DNA of 48,322 nt, from IMG/VR virus record IMGVR_UViG_3300040806_000846, positions 1 through 48,322 of that record; one strand, written 5' to 3'. Made by a program: the position numbers and the translations under genes. Source of the stretch: a virus. The notes beneath the pieces were generated by a model. The model saw only the letters and a program-made list of their open reading frames with translations, did not search any database and had not been told where the DNA came from. This document shows, piece after piece, positions 22,705 through 30,500 of the stretch. Position 1 is the stretch's first letter; every line of letters begins with the position of its first letter.

Positions 22705-23799
22705 TTATTTCCCTGGGAATAAGTACTTCCAGTAACGATCTTTAAACTCTTTCTTGCCTTGTAGTTTACGAGGCTTAATGTCAATGTCATGATCGCTTAG
22801 TACTGTTTTAGCACTAAAGATTACTAACTCAGGCTCAAAGTTTGCCATGATAAAGTCAAAGAAATAATCAACACCTTTATCAAAGTCTTTCTCATCACCT
22901 TTGTTATATAACTCTGCTAGTTCATAGCATAGTCCAATAGCGAATGAATACTGAGCAGACTTTTCTTTGATCTCTAACTTCTTAACGTTACCATTAAGTA
23001 CATCTTCTGGGTTAGGTAGTTTAGAAGCATACTTCCTATGCTCACAAAACTTAATAGCCATACCCTCACCAATAGCACCGGCAATTTCTGCCTTCTGCTC
23101 ATAGTCTGAAGCAGTATCAAAGCCTTCAGTGTTAAGGATTTCACTTACAAAACTCCAAGAACGAGGAGTAGCAAATGCCTGTGAACTTGTCTTAGGATCA
23201 AAGTCAAACAAATCTGCCTTTGCATAAGTCAAGTAACCAATTACATCATGGTGTACTTTGTGATCCGTTGCCCAAATACTCCAGTCTTCAAAGTTCACAT
23301 CCATATTGATATGGCGGAATCTGTTTGCAAGGGGGGAAGGCATACGGAATGTAACACCTCTGTCAGTTTCTTTGTTACCTGCGGCAACAATTACTACATT
23401 GCTAGGCAATGAATACTGACCAATTTTGTTGTTGAGAACTAACTGATAAGCCGCCGCCTGTACTGAAGGAGGTGCTGAGTTAAGTTCGTCCATAAACAAT
23501 ACAATAGTATCGTATTGTGAAGCAAGGTGCTCAGTTGGCAAGTCTGCCGCTGGTGCCCACTCCATAGTGTTTGTTTCTGGATTCCTAAAAGGATATCCTC
23601 GCAAATCAGTTGGCTCCATAAGAGCAAGACGCATATCAATCATGTATGCGTTACCTAACTCACCCGAGTCAACAATCTGCTGAATAAGATCTGATTTACC
23701 AATGCCCGGAGAACCCCATAAAAATATAGGACGTTTAGCCTTCATTGCACGAAGTACAATCGGCTTAGTCTCGGACGGTCTTACTTGTAAAGTTTCCAT
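22705..23799 (-). CDS. MoxR-like AAA+ ATPase
   Basis: A 364-residue AAA+ ATPase. Walker A GSPGIGKS is at residues 29-36, Walker B LFMDELN at 101-107, a sensor-I-type AAGN follows (VIVAAGNKETDRG), and an arginine-rich ANRFRH segment supplies the likely Arg finger. MoxR ATPases partner with VWA proteins as chaperone-like machines (RavA-ViaA, NorQ-NorD). The VWA metallopeptidase two genes downstream is the natural partner. It has its own promoter (23843-23871), a GTAGGAG site and a strong terminator, so it can be made independently of the VWA gene. Confidence 0.9.
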   Translation of the reverse strand: METLQVRPSETKPIVLRAMKAKRPIFLWGSPGIGKSDLIQQIVDSGELGNAYMIDMRLALMEPTDLRGYPFRNPETNTMEWAPAADLPTEHLASQYDTIVLFMDELNSAPPSVQAAAYQLVLNNKIGQYSLPSNVVIVAAGNKETDRGVTFRMPSPLANRFRHINMDVNFEDWSIWATDHKVHHDVIGYLTYAKADLFDFDPKTSSQAFATPRSWSFVSEILNTEGFDTASDYEQKAEIAGAIGEGMAIKFCEHRKYASKLPNPEDVLNGNVKKLEIKEKSAQYSFAIGLCYELAELYNKGDEKDFDKGVDYFFDFIMANFEPELVIFSAKTVLSDHDIDIKPRKLQGKKEFKDRYWKYLFPGK

Positions 23800-23842
23800 A
23801 TAATTACTCCTACGTAATGTGTTATTCTCAAACTATGCATAT

Positions 23843-23871
23843 ATAATACTAAATTTGGGGTCAAAGGTCAA
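23843..23871 (-). promoter_or_regulatory. Sigma70-type early promoter of moxR-like gene
   Basis: TTGACC (23871-23866), 17-base spacer, TATTAT (23848-23843) on the minus strand; AGG precedes the -35 box. It overlaps the end of the upstream gene. Confidence 0.8.
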
Positions 23872-24187
23872 CCTTTTTATCCACTAATTTTACAAAAATT
23901 TGCTGTAAATCAGCCTCTAACCACTTAAAATTGTCTACATCCATGTTCATATTCATGTGATGTGATACTTTTGTAATGAATTTTGTGTATTCAAATATTT
24001 TTTCCCATTGTGTATCACAGTATGATACTTTGGTAGCAAGATCCTCTAAATTTAACTGCTCCATATCATCTTCATTAAAGTCTGGTGGTACATACAATTT
24101 CCATTGCATATCTGTAGGCTCAGGACTTTTTAACTTTCCAGAGAATATATCAACTACGTTATCTTTTGGTGTCTTTTTATCTACCAT
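23861..24187 (-). CDS. Small early protein, probably leaderless mRNA
   Basis: A 108-residue soluble protein starting MVDKKTPKDNVVDIFSG. It has an acidic middle (PPDFNEDDMEQLNLEDL) and a Met/Asn/Asp-rich stretch (HHMNMNMDVDN), ending KLVDKKVDL. Its ATG is 6 bases after a TATCAT -10 box with TTGACA 17 bases upstream, so +1 should be the A of the ATG and no leader exists. It precedes the MoxR ATPase gene. No family recognised. Confidence 0.7.
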   Translation of the reverse strand: MVDKKTPKDNVVDIFSGKLKSPEPTDMQWKLYVPPDFNEDDMEQLNLEDLATKVSYCDTQWEKIFEYTKFITKVSHHMNMNMDVDNFKWLEADLQQIFVKLVDKKVDL

Positions 24188-24193
24188 ACAAGT

Positions 24194-24222
24194 ATGATAG
24201 CAAATTTGATCTAGGATGTCAA
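24194..24222 (-). promoter_or_regulatory. Sigma70-type promoter, leaderless arrangement
   Basis: TTGACA (24222-24217), 17-base spacer, TATCAT (24199-24194) on the minus strand, then 6 bases and the ATG at 24187. No ribosome binding site. Confidence 0.82.
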
Positions 24223-25260
24223 CCTTAAATCCGGTCTATTTTTTAAAAGTGTTTCTTCTGTGTAGTCTACTAGTAGATCTATATCATCAATAGTATTTAC
24301 ATTTTCAATCATTTGTTGCATATTGTTTATAAACAAATTGTAGTTATGTTCAACGTCCTGCTTAATATTATCTTTATAGTCTAGTATGTTTGTATGCCAA
24401 TGTTTGATATTTTTTACAATAGCATTCATTCTCAATATTGGATCTGTAATATCATCGTACTGCTCTACAAAGTAATCTTCAAATGTTCTATAGCCTAAGT
24501 TCTTTAGTTTTTGTAATGAGCCTGGTTCTCCTACATGTATAAAAGGTAAGCAGTTCATTATAGGCTTCCATGTTTTTTCTGTTAAGAAAGGCATTGTGTT
24601 TTGTATTTCACAAAACCAAGTTTCTACTGTAACGTTAAACAAAGTATTTTCAGCATCAGACCTAGCAAGAATACAGCCAAATATATAATCATCATGATGA
24701 TTACCGTTAGAGTATATACCTAATGTAGGTTCCTTGCTAACTTCATTTACCCAAGTGTAGAATTCATCGTGTTCTAAATTAGGTAACAGTAGTCTACACG
24801 AGTCTTGTACTTCTTTTGAGAAAGCAGGATAACTGTATTCACAATTATCTAACAAACCTTCTTTGTATAGATTATAAATTAAAACTGTGCGATTAAATTT
24901 GTGTGGTTTTCCTGTGTGGCATAAAAATTTTGTTGCGTTGTGGTTCCAACTCTTATTATGATCTGAGTTGTATCGGTACACTTGGTATGGTAGAAGATCA
25001 AAATGTGTTACAAAGTTATAGTCCTGTATCCAATCCTCATATTTATAATCGTCTTGTACAAACCAAATTTTGTTTATGTGTTCTGTTTCTCTAAACAATT
25101 TTTTATACAATGGTATCTTATTTCTGTCAATGGGTTCTTGCCAACTTTGAAATACCAGTGTTTGTCCTTTATATTGGTTTGTTTTTGTAAACATCACTAT
25201 GTCGTTTACACGTTGAGCATTGATAAATGTTGTGTCAACGTTTATGTGTAAGTAATCCAT
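24211..25260 (-). CDS. Glycosyltransferase-like late protein
   Basis: A 349-residue soluble protein. The C-terminal region contains PFLTEKTWKPIMNCLPFIHV, then LQKLKNLGYRTFEDYFVEQYDD (about residues 225-275). This TEKxxKPI...PFI..G.......L...G(Y/F).TF arrangement is typical of GT-B-type sugar transferases such as exostosin- or fucosyltransferase-like proteins of viruses. It starts directly after the terminator of the fibre gene, with a late-like GCTAAATA box 5 bases before the ATG. Late timing next to fibre genes suggests glycosylation of virion or cell-surface components. The family call is moderate. Confidence 0.6.
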   Translation of the reverse strand: MDYLHINVDTTFINAQRVNDIVMFTKTNQYKGQTLVFQSWQEPIDRNKIPLYKKLFRETEHINKIWFVQDDYKYEDWIQDYNFVTHFDLLPYQVYRYNSDHNKSWNHNATKFLCHTGKPHKFNRTVLIYNLYKEGLLDNCEYSYPAFSKEVQDSCRLLLPNLEHDEFYTWVNEVSKEPTLGIYSNGNHHDDYIFGCILARSDAENTLFNVTVETWFCEIQNTMPFLTEKTWKPIMNCLPFIHVGEPGSLQKLKNLGYRTFEDYFVEQYDDITDPILRMNAIVKNIKHWHTNILDYKDNIKQDVEHNYNLFINNMQQMIENVNTIDDIDLLVDYTEETLLKNRPDLRLTS

Positions 25261-25265
25261 AGCAA

Positions 25266-25273
25266 TATTTAGC
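25266..25273 (-). promoter_or_regulatory. Probable late promoter GCTAAATA, leaderless arrangement
   Basis: GCTAAATA on the minus strand, 5 bases before the ATG at 25260 and immediately after an intrinsic terminator. The gene must be transcribed from this gap or by read-through. Confidence 0.55.
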
Positions 25274-25274
25274 C

Positions 25275-25303
25275 AAAAAAAAGCAGGCCGGAGCCTGCTT
25301 TTT
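25275..25303. terminator. Bidirectional rho-independent terminator
   Basis: An 8 bp stem (AAGCAGGC with GCCTGCTT, 4-base loop) has eight As on its left side and five Ts on its right. In the minus direction it terminates the fibre gene at 25320-28376 with a U8 run. Confidence 0.92.
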
Positions 25304-25319
25304 CGTTACCATTCTAAGA

Positions 25320-28300
25320 TTAAGTTAAGAACTGATATTCAACTGTTGCTGTTACGGCTCCAGCAGTTGGAGTACTTGCTGTACTACCATCTGACTGTTT
25401 AAATGATGCTGTTACTGTCGCACCACCTGTTATAGCCTCTGCACCTAAATCAACAATATAAACACCTGTTACAGTTGGATCGTTTTGAGCCACTGCCATC
25501 AAGTCGTTTGTACCGTCGTTTACAACTATGCCATCTACAGAACCACCACTAAAGCCTGTTGAGACTTTTAATGTTAGTTTAGAACCAATGTAAGTTCTTC
25601 CTGATGTGTTTGGCATTGTACCAATTACAAAAGAACTATCACTGCTATTCGCTGTAAATGTTGCTCTTAATACAGTATCATCAACTGCCGCAACCTTAGT
25701 ATCAACATACGCCTTAACGGATTCAGAAGTTGCAACTGTTGTTGCACTTGCTGTAGCCATTGTGTCGTCGTCAATAAAGTTTGCAATAGTAATTGAACCG
25801 TCACTTAAATCAACAAACTGTACTGTACCACTTGAAGTGATATCTTTTGCGTGTACATCTGCATCAGATAAGTTTAAATCACCTGTTGCGTCTGCTGTTT
25901 CAACTGTAGTTGCAAATCTAAATGAGTCGGATGCTTCGTCCCAGCCCATAAATGCGTTGTCGCCTGTTGAGCCTCTTTCCATCAATATACCAATGTCATT
26001 AGCATTAGCACCTGATAAGCCTGAGTTCAATTCAAACAATGTATCTTCAACTGTTGTGTTAGTTGAACTTAGTGTAGTTGTAGTACCGTTTACAGTTAAG
26101 TTACCACCAATAACAGCATCGCTTGATGTTGTTAAAGTTGCGGCACTAACGTCACCTGCTGTAACAAAGTTACCTGCAGTTACGTTTCCACTTGCTGTAA
26201 TAGTTGTTGCACCACTCATAGCACCACTAGTAATTGTAGCAGTACCATCTGTTAAACTACCACCAGTTACTGCACCAGTCATAGTAGCAGTTGCACCACT
26301 AATATTACCTGTTACATCACCTGTTACATCACCAGTTAAGTCACCTGAGAAACCACCTGCTGTAACTGTACCAGTGAACCCACCAGTAGTAGCACCACTT
26401 AAAGCACCACTGCTGAATGTTGCAGTTCCGTCAGTTAAACTACCACCTGTTACGGCGCCAGATGCAGATATAGATGTAACACTTGGGTTAGCATCTAGGT
26501 TTAAAGTAACTGTATCAGTTGCACTAACAACTGAAGTAATATTAGTACCACCAGCAACTGTTAAAGTGTCACCACCATCAATTGTTTGAGTGTTACTACC
26601 ATCTGATAATGTGAATGAAGTAGAGATAGCCGCAGTAGATACTGCTGTAACTCTACCTTTTGCATCAACTGTTAGTACTGGTATTGCTGTTGAGCTACCT
26701 ACTGTACCTGCACTAACACCACTATTTGCTAGTGTAGTAGATATAGTTGCTGTATCACCAGCACTTGTAAACGTTGCACTACCTGTTGCATCACCTGATA
26801 AAGCAACTGTAACTGCACTTGATAATGCGTCTGCATCATCGGCTGTACCTGTTAAGTTACCTGTTACATTACCTGTTACATCACCAACTAAGTCTGCTGT
26901 TACTGTATCAAATGATACGTTGGCAGTTGTTGCTACATCCTGTCCAATTGCTACTGAACCAGAAGTAATAGTTACGCCTGTTCCACCAGTAATGTGTGCT
27001 CTAACTTCTGCCGCACTAGGACCTGTGTAACTAATTACACCTGTTGAGTTATCATATGATAATGAACCATCACCGCCGTTATCAGTAACACTGATGTTAC
27101 CTCTTGCTCTTGCGGCTGTGAAGTATAAGTTAGTACCTTCTGATAAGTCAGATGTACTGTGGTTAGCAATACTACTTACTGTACCAGTTACGTCACCTGT
27201 TAAATCACCTTCAAATGAAGTTGCTTTTACATTTTCTGAACCAAAGTCCCACTCATCACCAACTGATGTGTAAAGAATTTGTTTAATTACGCCGTTTGCA
27301 TTTGCTTCAAAACCAACATCGGTATCTGCACCGTTGCTGTTTACTCTGAAGATTGCATCAGCAGTTTCTACTGTAGTTGAATTTACAGTTGTTTGTGTTC
27401 CTTGTACTGTTAAGTTACCTGTGATTGTGGCATCACCCGCAATACTAATTGCACTAGACGTAATATCGTCCGAGTTCAATGTTCCAGTAACTGTTAAATC
27501 ATTTCCGATTGTTACATCATTTGGAAGGCCGATTTGTACTTGGTTGTTTGTAACCGCAGTTTCGATTTCATTAGCAGTTCCTACGAATGCTAATGTGTCT
27601 GTTCCAACTGTTACAGTATCAGTAGCACTTCCATCACCAATTGTTAGTATGGAACTTGTAGCCGCTGTAGAAACACTAGTAACTCTACCCTTAGCATCTA
27701 CAGTAATTACTGGAATAGCACTTGAACTACCATATGAACCAGCACTAACGCCTGAAGCGGCTAGTGTAGTTGAGATAGTTGCTGTGTCTCCAGCACTTGT
27801 AAATGTTGCGGAACCAGTAGCATCACCTGAAAGTGCAACTGTAACTGCACTTGACAATGCATCAGCGTCATCCGCCGTACCTGTTAAGTTACCTGTTACG
27901 TTACCAGTGATAGTACTGGAGGCATTGATAGTTGTAAAACTACCAGCCGCCGCTGAGTTGGCACCAATAACTGCTCCATCGATAGCACCGCCATCAATGT
28001 CCACAGCATTACTTGCCTGAGTTGCTATGTTACCTAAACCAAGAGATGTTCTACCTGCTGATGCGTCTGCGTCTGCAAGTAGGCCTAATCCAAATGCTGT
28101 AATATCAGCGGTAGTAAATTGGTTGGCTCCGTTCGAGTAAATGATCTTGTCTTGGGCTACACTTGTTAAACCAGTACCACCATAGGCTACGCCTATTGCT
28201 GTACCGTTCCATGTACCCGCTTCAACAGTTGCAAATTCAATGTTTTCTAATGAAGACCCTGAATCTTTAACTTGGAATTTTCCGTTTGACTTGTCGTATA

Positions 28301-28376
28301 CGAAAAATCCACCACCTTTACCTAATTGAACATCGGAGGCAACACCTTTAATACCAAAGTTTTTTATGTTCGCCAT
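25320..28376 (-). CDS. Large repetitive fibre-like virion protein
   Basis: A 1018-residue Thr/Gly/Ser/Ala-rich protein of the phage fibre type. The N-terminus (NFGIKGVASDVQLGKGGGF) is shared with the protein at 45880-end. Internal motifs include GNLTVQGTQTTVNS, FEGDLTGDVTG and SEGTNLYFTAARARGNISV, found in many T4-like marine virion proteins. A block of about 85 residues is duplicated (about 155-240 and 500-582). The final about 110 residues (from RATFTANSS to VEYQFLT) look like a compact distal beta domain. It has a late promoter at 28441-28448 with a structured leader, and a terminator right after the gene. Confidence 0.88.
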   Translation of the reverse strand: MANIKNFGIKGVASDVQLGKGGGFFVYDKSNGKFQVKDSGSSLENIEFATVEAGTWNGTAIGVAYGGTGLTSVAQDKIIYSNGANQFTTADITAFGLGLLADADASAGRTSLGLGNIATQASNAVDIDGGAIDGAVIGANSAAAGSFTTINASSTITGNVTGNLTGTADDADALSSAVTVALSGDATGSATFTSAGDTATISTTLAASGVSAGSYGSSSAIPVITVDAKGRVTSVSTAATSSILTIGDGSATDTVTVGTDTLAFVGTANEIETAVTNNQVQIGLPNDVTIGNDLTVTGTLNSDDITSSAISIAGDATITGNLTVQGTQTTVNSTTVETADAIFRVNSNGADTDVGFEANANGVIKQILYTSVGDEWDFGSENVKATSFEGDLTGDVTGTVSSIANHSTSDLSEGTNLYFTAARARGNISVTDNGGDGSLSYDNSTGVISYTGPSAAEVRAHITGGTGVTITSGSVAIGQDVATTANVSFDTVTADLVGDVTGNVTGNLTGTADDADALSSAVTVALSGDATGSATFTSAGDTATISTTLANSGVSAGTVGSSTAIPVLTVDAKGRVTAVSTAAISTSFTLSDGSNTQTIDGGDTLTVAGGTNITSVVSATDTVTLNLDANPSVTSISASGAVTGGSLTDGTATFSSGALSGATTGGFTGTVTAGGFSGDLTGDVTGDVTGNISGATATMTGAVTGGSLTDGTATITSGAMSGATTITASGNVTAGNFVTAGDVSAATLTTSSDAVIGGNLTVNGTTTTLSSTNTTVEDTLFELNSGLSGANANDIGILMERGSTGDNAFMGWDEASDSFRFATTVETADATGDLNLSDADVHAKDITSSGTVQFVDLSDGSITIANFIDDDTMATASATTVATSESVKAYVDTKVAAVDDTVLRATFTANSSDSSFVIGTMPNTSGRTYIGSKLTLKVSTGFSGGSVDGIVVNDGTNDLMAVAQNDPTVTGVYIVDLGAEAITGGATVTASFKQSDGSTASTPTAGAVTATVEYQFLT
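26629..26876. repeat. Intragenic direct repeat, copy 2
   Basis: About 250 bases imperfectly repeated 1032 bases away at 27661-27908, in frame (344 codons apart). Both encode the GNLTGTADDADALSS and GRVT.VSTAA block of the fibre protein. Confidence 0.75.
27661..27908. repeat. Intragenic direct repeat, copy 1
   Basis: Partner of 26629-26876; nearer the N-terminus of the encoded protein. Synonymous differences are frequent while the protein block is nearly identical, which points to selection or an old duplication. Confidence 0.75.
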
Positions 28377-28399
28377 TTGTTACTCCTATAGGATTATAT

Positions 28400-28411
28400 T
28401 TCATGCATGAA
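28400..28411. repeat. Perfect 12 bp palindrome in fibre gene leader
   Basis: TTCATGCATGAA in the 5' leader of the fibre gene, adjacent to a stem-loop; the same order as in the leader at 11915-11948. Confidence 0.75.
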
Positions 28412-28413
28412 TT

Positions 28414-28431
28414 CAGACTATGATAAGTCTG
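28414..28431 (-). other. Leader stem-loop upstream of fibre gene
   Basis: CAGACT, 6-base loop, AGTCTG: a 6 bp hairpin between the late promoter and the start codon of the gene at 25320-28376. Confidence 0.7.
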
Positions 28432-28440
28432 GTTCAAGTA

Positions 28441-28448
28441 TATTTATC
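28441..28448 (-). promoter_or_regulatory. T4-like late promoter element GATAAATA
   Basis: GATAAATA on the minus strand in the gap between two virion genes; drives the fibre gene starting at 28376. Confidence 0.78.
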
Positions 28449-28460
28449 TTTAATAAGAAA

Positions 28461-30497
28461 TTAGACGTAAGTTACAGTTAGTGTAAATGCACCAATAGTA
28501 GCACTTCTATGGCTAATACGAGCTCTTAAGGCCAAGTCTGAGGTTTGTGTTGAAGGATAAAGATAGTTAGGTTGTGCTGAATACACACCTGTTGATTCTA
28601 AGTCACTTGCGTCTTCATCCATGTACGCATTTAAGTCACTTGCTGTACCAACTTCTATAGTAGGAGCAGTACCACCTGAGTAGTTAGTTAAGGCTGTTGT
28701 TACTTCAACAGCAACTTCTATAATTCTACATCCTGGTGATATATTATCTAAGTTGATAGTTTCTATTCCACCAAAACCACCTCCCGGAGCACTAAATGAG
28801 TAACTCATTGTTTGTGCATCTGTGTTAGCACTATCCTGATTACCTACTTCTACCCAACCGCTACCGTCGTATATAAATAGTCCCCATTCGCTATCACCTG
28901 CGTTCACAACATAAGCCATGTCTCCGCCTTGTGCTGTTAGACTATTTCTTGCACTGATATCATTTACAACTGTTACACCACCACTTCTAACACCGTGTTC
29001 AATGTAAAGTCCTAATGGGAATTGACCATTGTGTACACTATAGATATCTAAATCTGCTGTGGGTGTGCCTACTTGATCTTCCAAGTCAATTGGACCACCA
29101 TCAGTTCTAATTAGTTTTAAGAAGTTACCTGTAGTTGCTGTAGATGATAAAGGTAATCCTGTAACACTACTTGGACCAAACATATTGACATTACCTTGAG
29201 CATCACCTGATACATTGTATAATGTCATTGCGTTTCCGTTTGATTCAGTTAGTCTTATCTCACCACTACCTAAAACACTTACTGATAAGTTAGCAATATT
29301 TCCTGCTTCAATGGCATTTTTAATATCAGTTGCATCAGCAATACCAGAACCATATGAACCACTACCACTTGCATCGCTGTTTACAGTTATAAGAACATTA
29401 CCATCACCTGTGTCAATATTACCACTAAATGGTATGTAACCACCTAATAAACCGTAATTATATGTATCAGTTGCACTTGTAAGTGTGCCTGGTTCTGCAA
29501 CTAAACTTGCACTTACAGATGTATTTGCTGTATGGTTATTAAAATCTTGTGCTGTAACAGTAGTATTACCACCAGTGAATGTTACATTAGAACCATTTAC
29601 TTCTAATATGCTGTTAGCATTAGCCACAGCACTTGCATTACCACTTACTACGTCACTTGATACTGCATCTTTGATCTTTAAGAATATAACTTTACCTGTC
29701 TCAGTTGCAGTTAAATCACCATCTGTATCGGCATATATGTAGTCACCTATGTTACCAGGTAGACTAGGATTGAAATCTATTATTCTATTTTGAGGCATGA
29801 CCATAAATTGATTTGGCCCTGGCCCTGCTACACTCACAACACCAATTGTTCTTGCCATTGTACTTGCATTTGCTTTCTCATATGATCCGGCTTCTGTTAC
29901 TACAATAACATCACCACGAGCAAAACCATGTGCTGTTTTTTCTAATCTAAAGTTCTCAGCAGGATTCATGTATTCAAATCTACTTGTAACATTAGGGAAG
30001 AAGTCTGAACTAACAACACTTGCTGGAAGTGGATCTAGTAAAGGCTTACCTGCTTCGTTTAATGTAAATAAGATTGCTGTACCTGGTACACTGAATATTG
30101 GTGAACCAGTTGCACTTCTAAATGTATTGTATCTTAACACATCTTCTATAATACATGTTACACTAGTAGTAGACTTTGAACTAACACTTACTATCTGCAT
30201 ACATCTACCATCCTGAGAACCAGCAAGCCAATCGCCTACTGATACATCTAGTCCATTGTATTCTCTAGAGTCTCTGGATTTATGTGAACCGTGGTTTTGT
30301 GCTGTAACTGTAAACGTTACTGAGTATTGATAAAACTTAGGACTGCTTGAGGACTGCCACCATGGGTCACCCTCTCCATCGTTGTGTGGCCAATATGATT
30401 CACCTGTGGCACTGGTAACTGAACATTGTAAAACCTTTGCTGGTTTGTAAATGTCTAACGTACTTGTTGCACTTTTATTATATATTGACTCAGCCAT
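28461..30497 (-). CDS. Virion structural protein (baseplate/fibre type)
   Basis: A 678-residue late protein. The N-terminal third is folded-looking with aromatic and Cys residues (SYWPHNDGEGDPWW, HGSHKSRDSREYNG). The middle is Ser/Thr/Asn-rich and beta-like. A segment near residue 530 (VVNDISARNSLTAQGGDMAYV, then GSGWVEVG) is of the type seen in phage head-fibre and tail proteins, where it forms a beta module. It starts 3 bases after the stop of the 1095-residue fibre gene, so the two are cotranscribed from 33818-33825. Exact virion location unknown. Confidence 0.8.
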   Translation of the reverse strand: MAESIYNKSATSTLDIYKPAKVLQCSVTSATGESYWPHNDGEGDPWWQSSSSPKFYQYSVTFTVTAQNHGSHKSRDSREYNGLDVSVGDWLAGSQDGRCMQIVSVSSKSTTSVTCIIEDVLRYNTFRSATGSPIFSVPGTAILFTLNEAGKPLLDPLPASVVSSDFFPNVTSRFEYMNPAENFRLEKTAHGFARGDVIVVTEAGSYEKANASTMARTIGVVSVAGPGPNQFMVMPQNRIIDFNPSLPGNIGDYIYADTDGDLTATETGKVIFLKIKDAVSSDVVSGNASAVANANSILEVNGSNVTFTGGNTTVTAQDFNNHTANTSVSASLVAEPGTLTSATDTYNYGLLGGYIPFSGNIDTGDGNVLITVNSDASGSGSYGSGIADATDIKNAIEAGNIANLSVSVLGSGEIRLTESNGNAMTLYNVSGDAQGNVNMFGPSSVTGLPLSSTATTGNFLKLIRTDGGPIDLEDQVGTPTADLDIYSVHNGQFPLGLYIEHGVRSGGVTVVNDISARNSLTAQGGDMAYVVNAGDSEWGLFIYDGSGWVEVGNQDSANTDAQTMSYSFSAPGGGFGGIETINLDNISPGCRIIEVAVEVTTALTNYSGGTAPTIEVGTASDLNAYMDEDASDLESTGVYSAQPNYLYPSTQTSDLALRARISHRSATIGAFTLTVTYV

Positions 30498-30500
30498 CTA

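Noticed and set aside
25606-28020. Long open frames on the plus strand opposite the fibre gene (up to 327 codons)
   Set aside because: They are antisense shadows of a repetitive Thr/Ser/Val-rich coding sequence; no ribosome binding sites and composition typical of mirrored codons. The minus-strand protein is clearly the real one.
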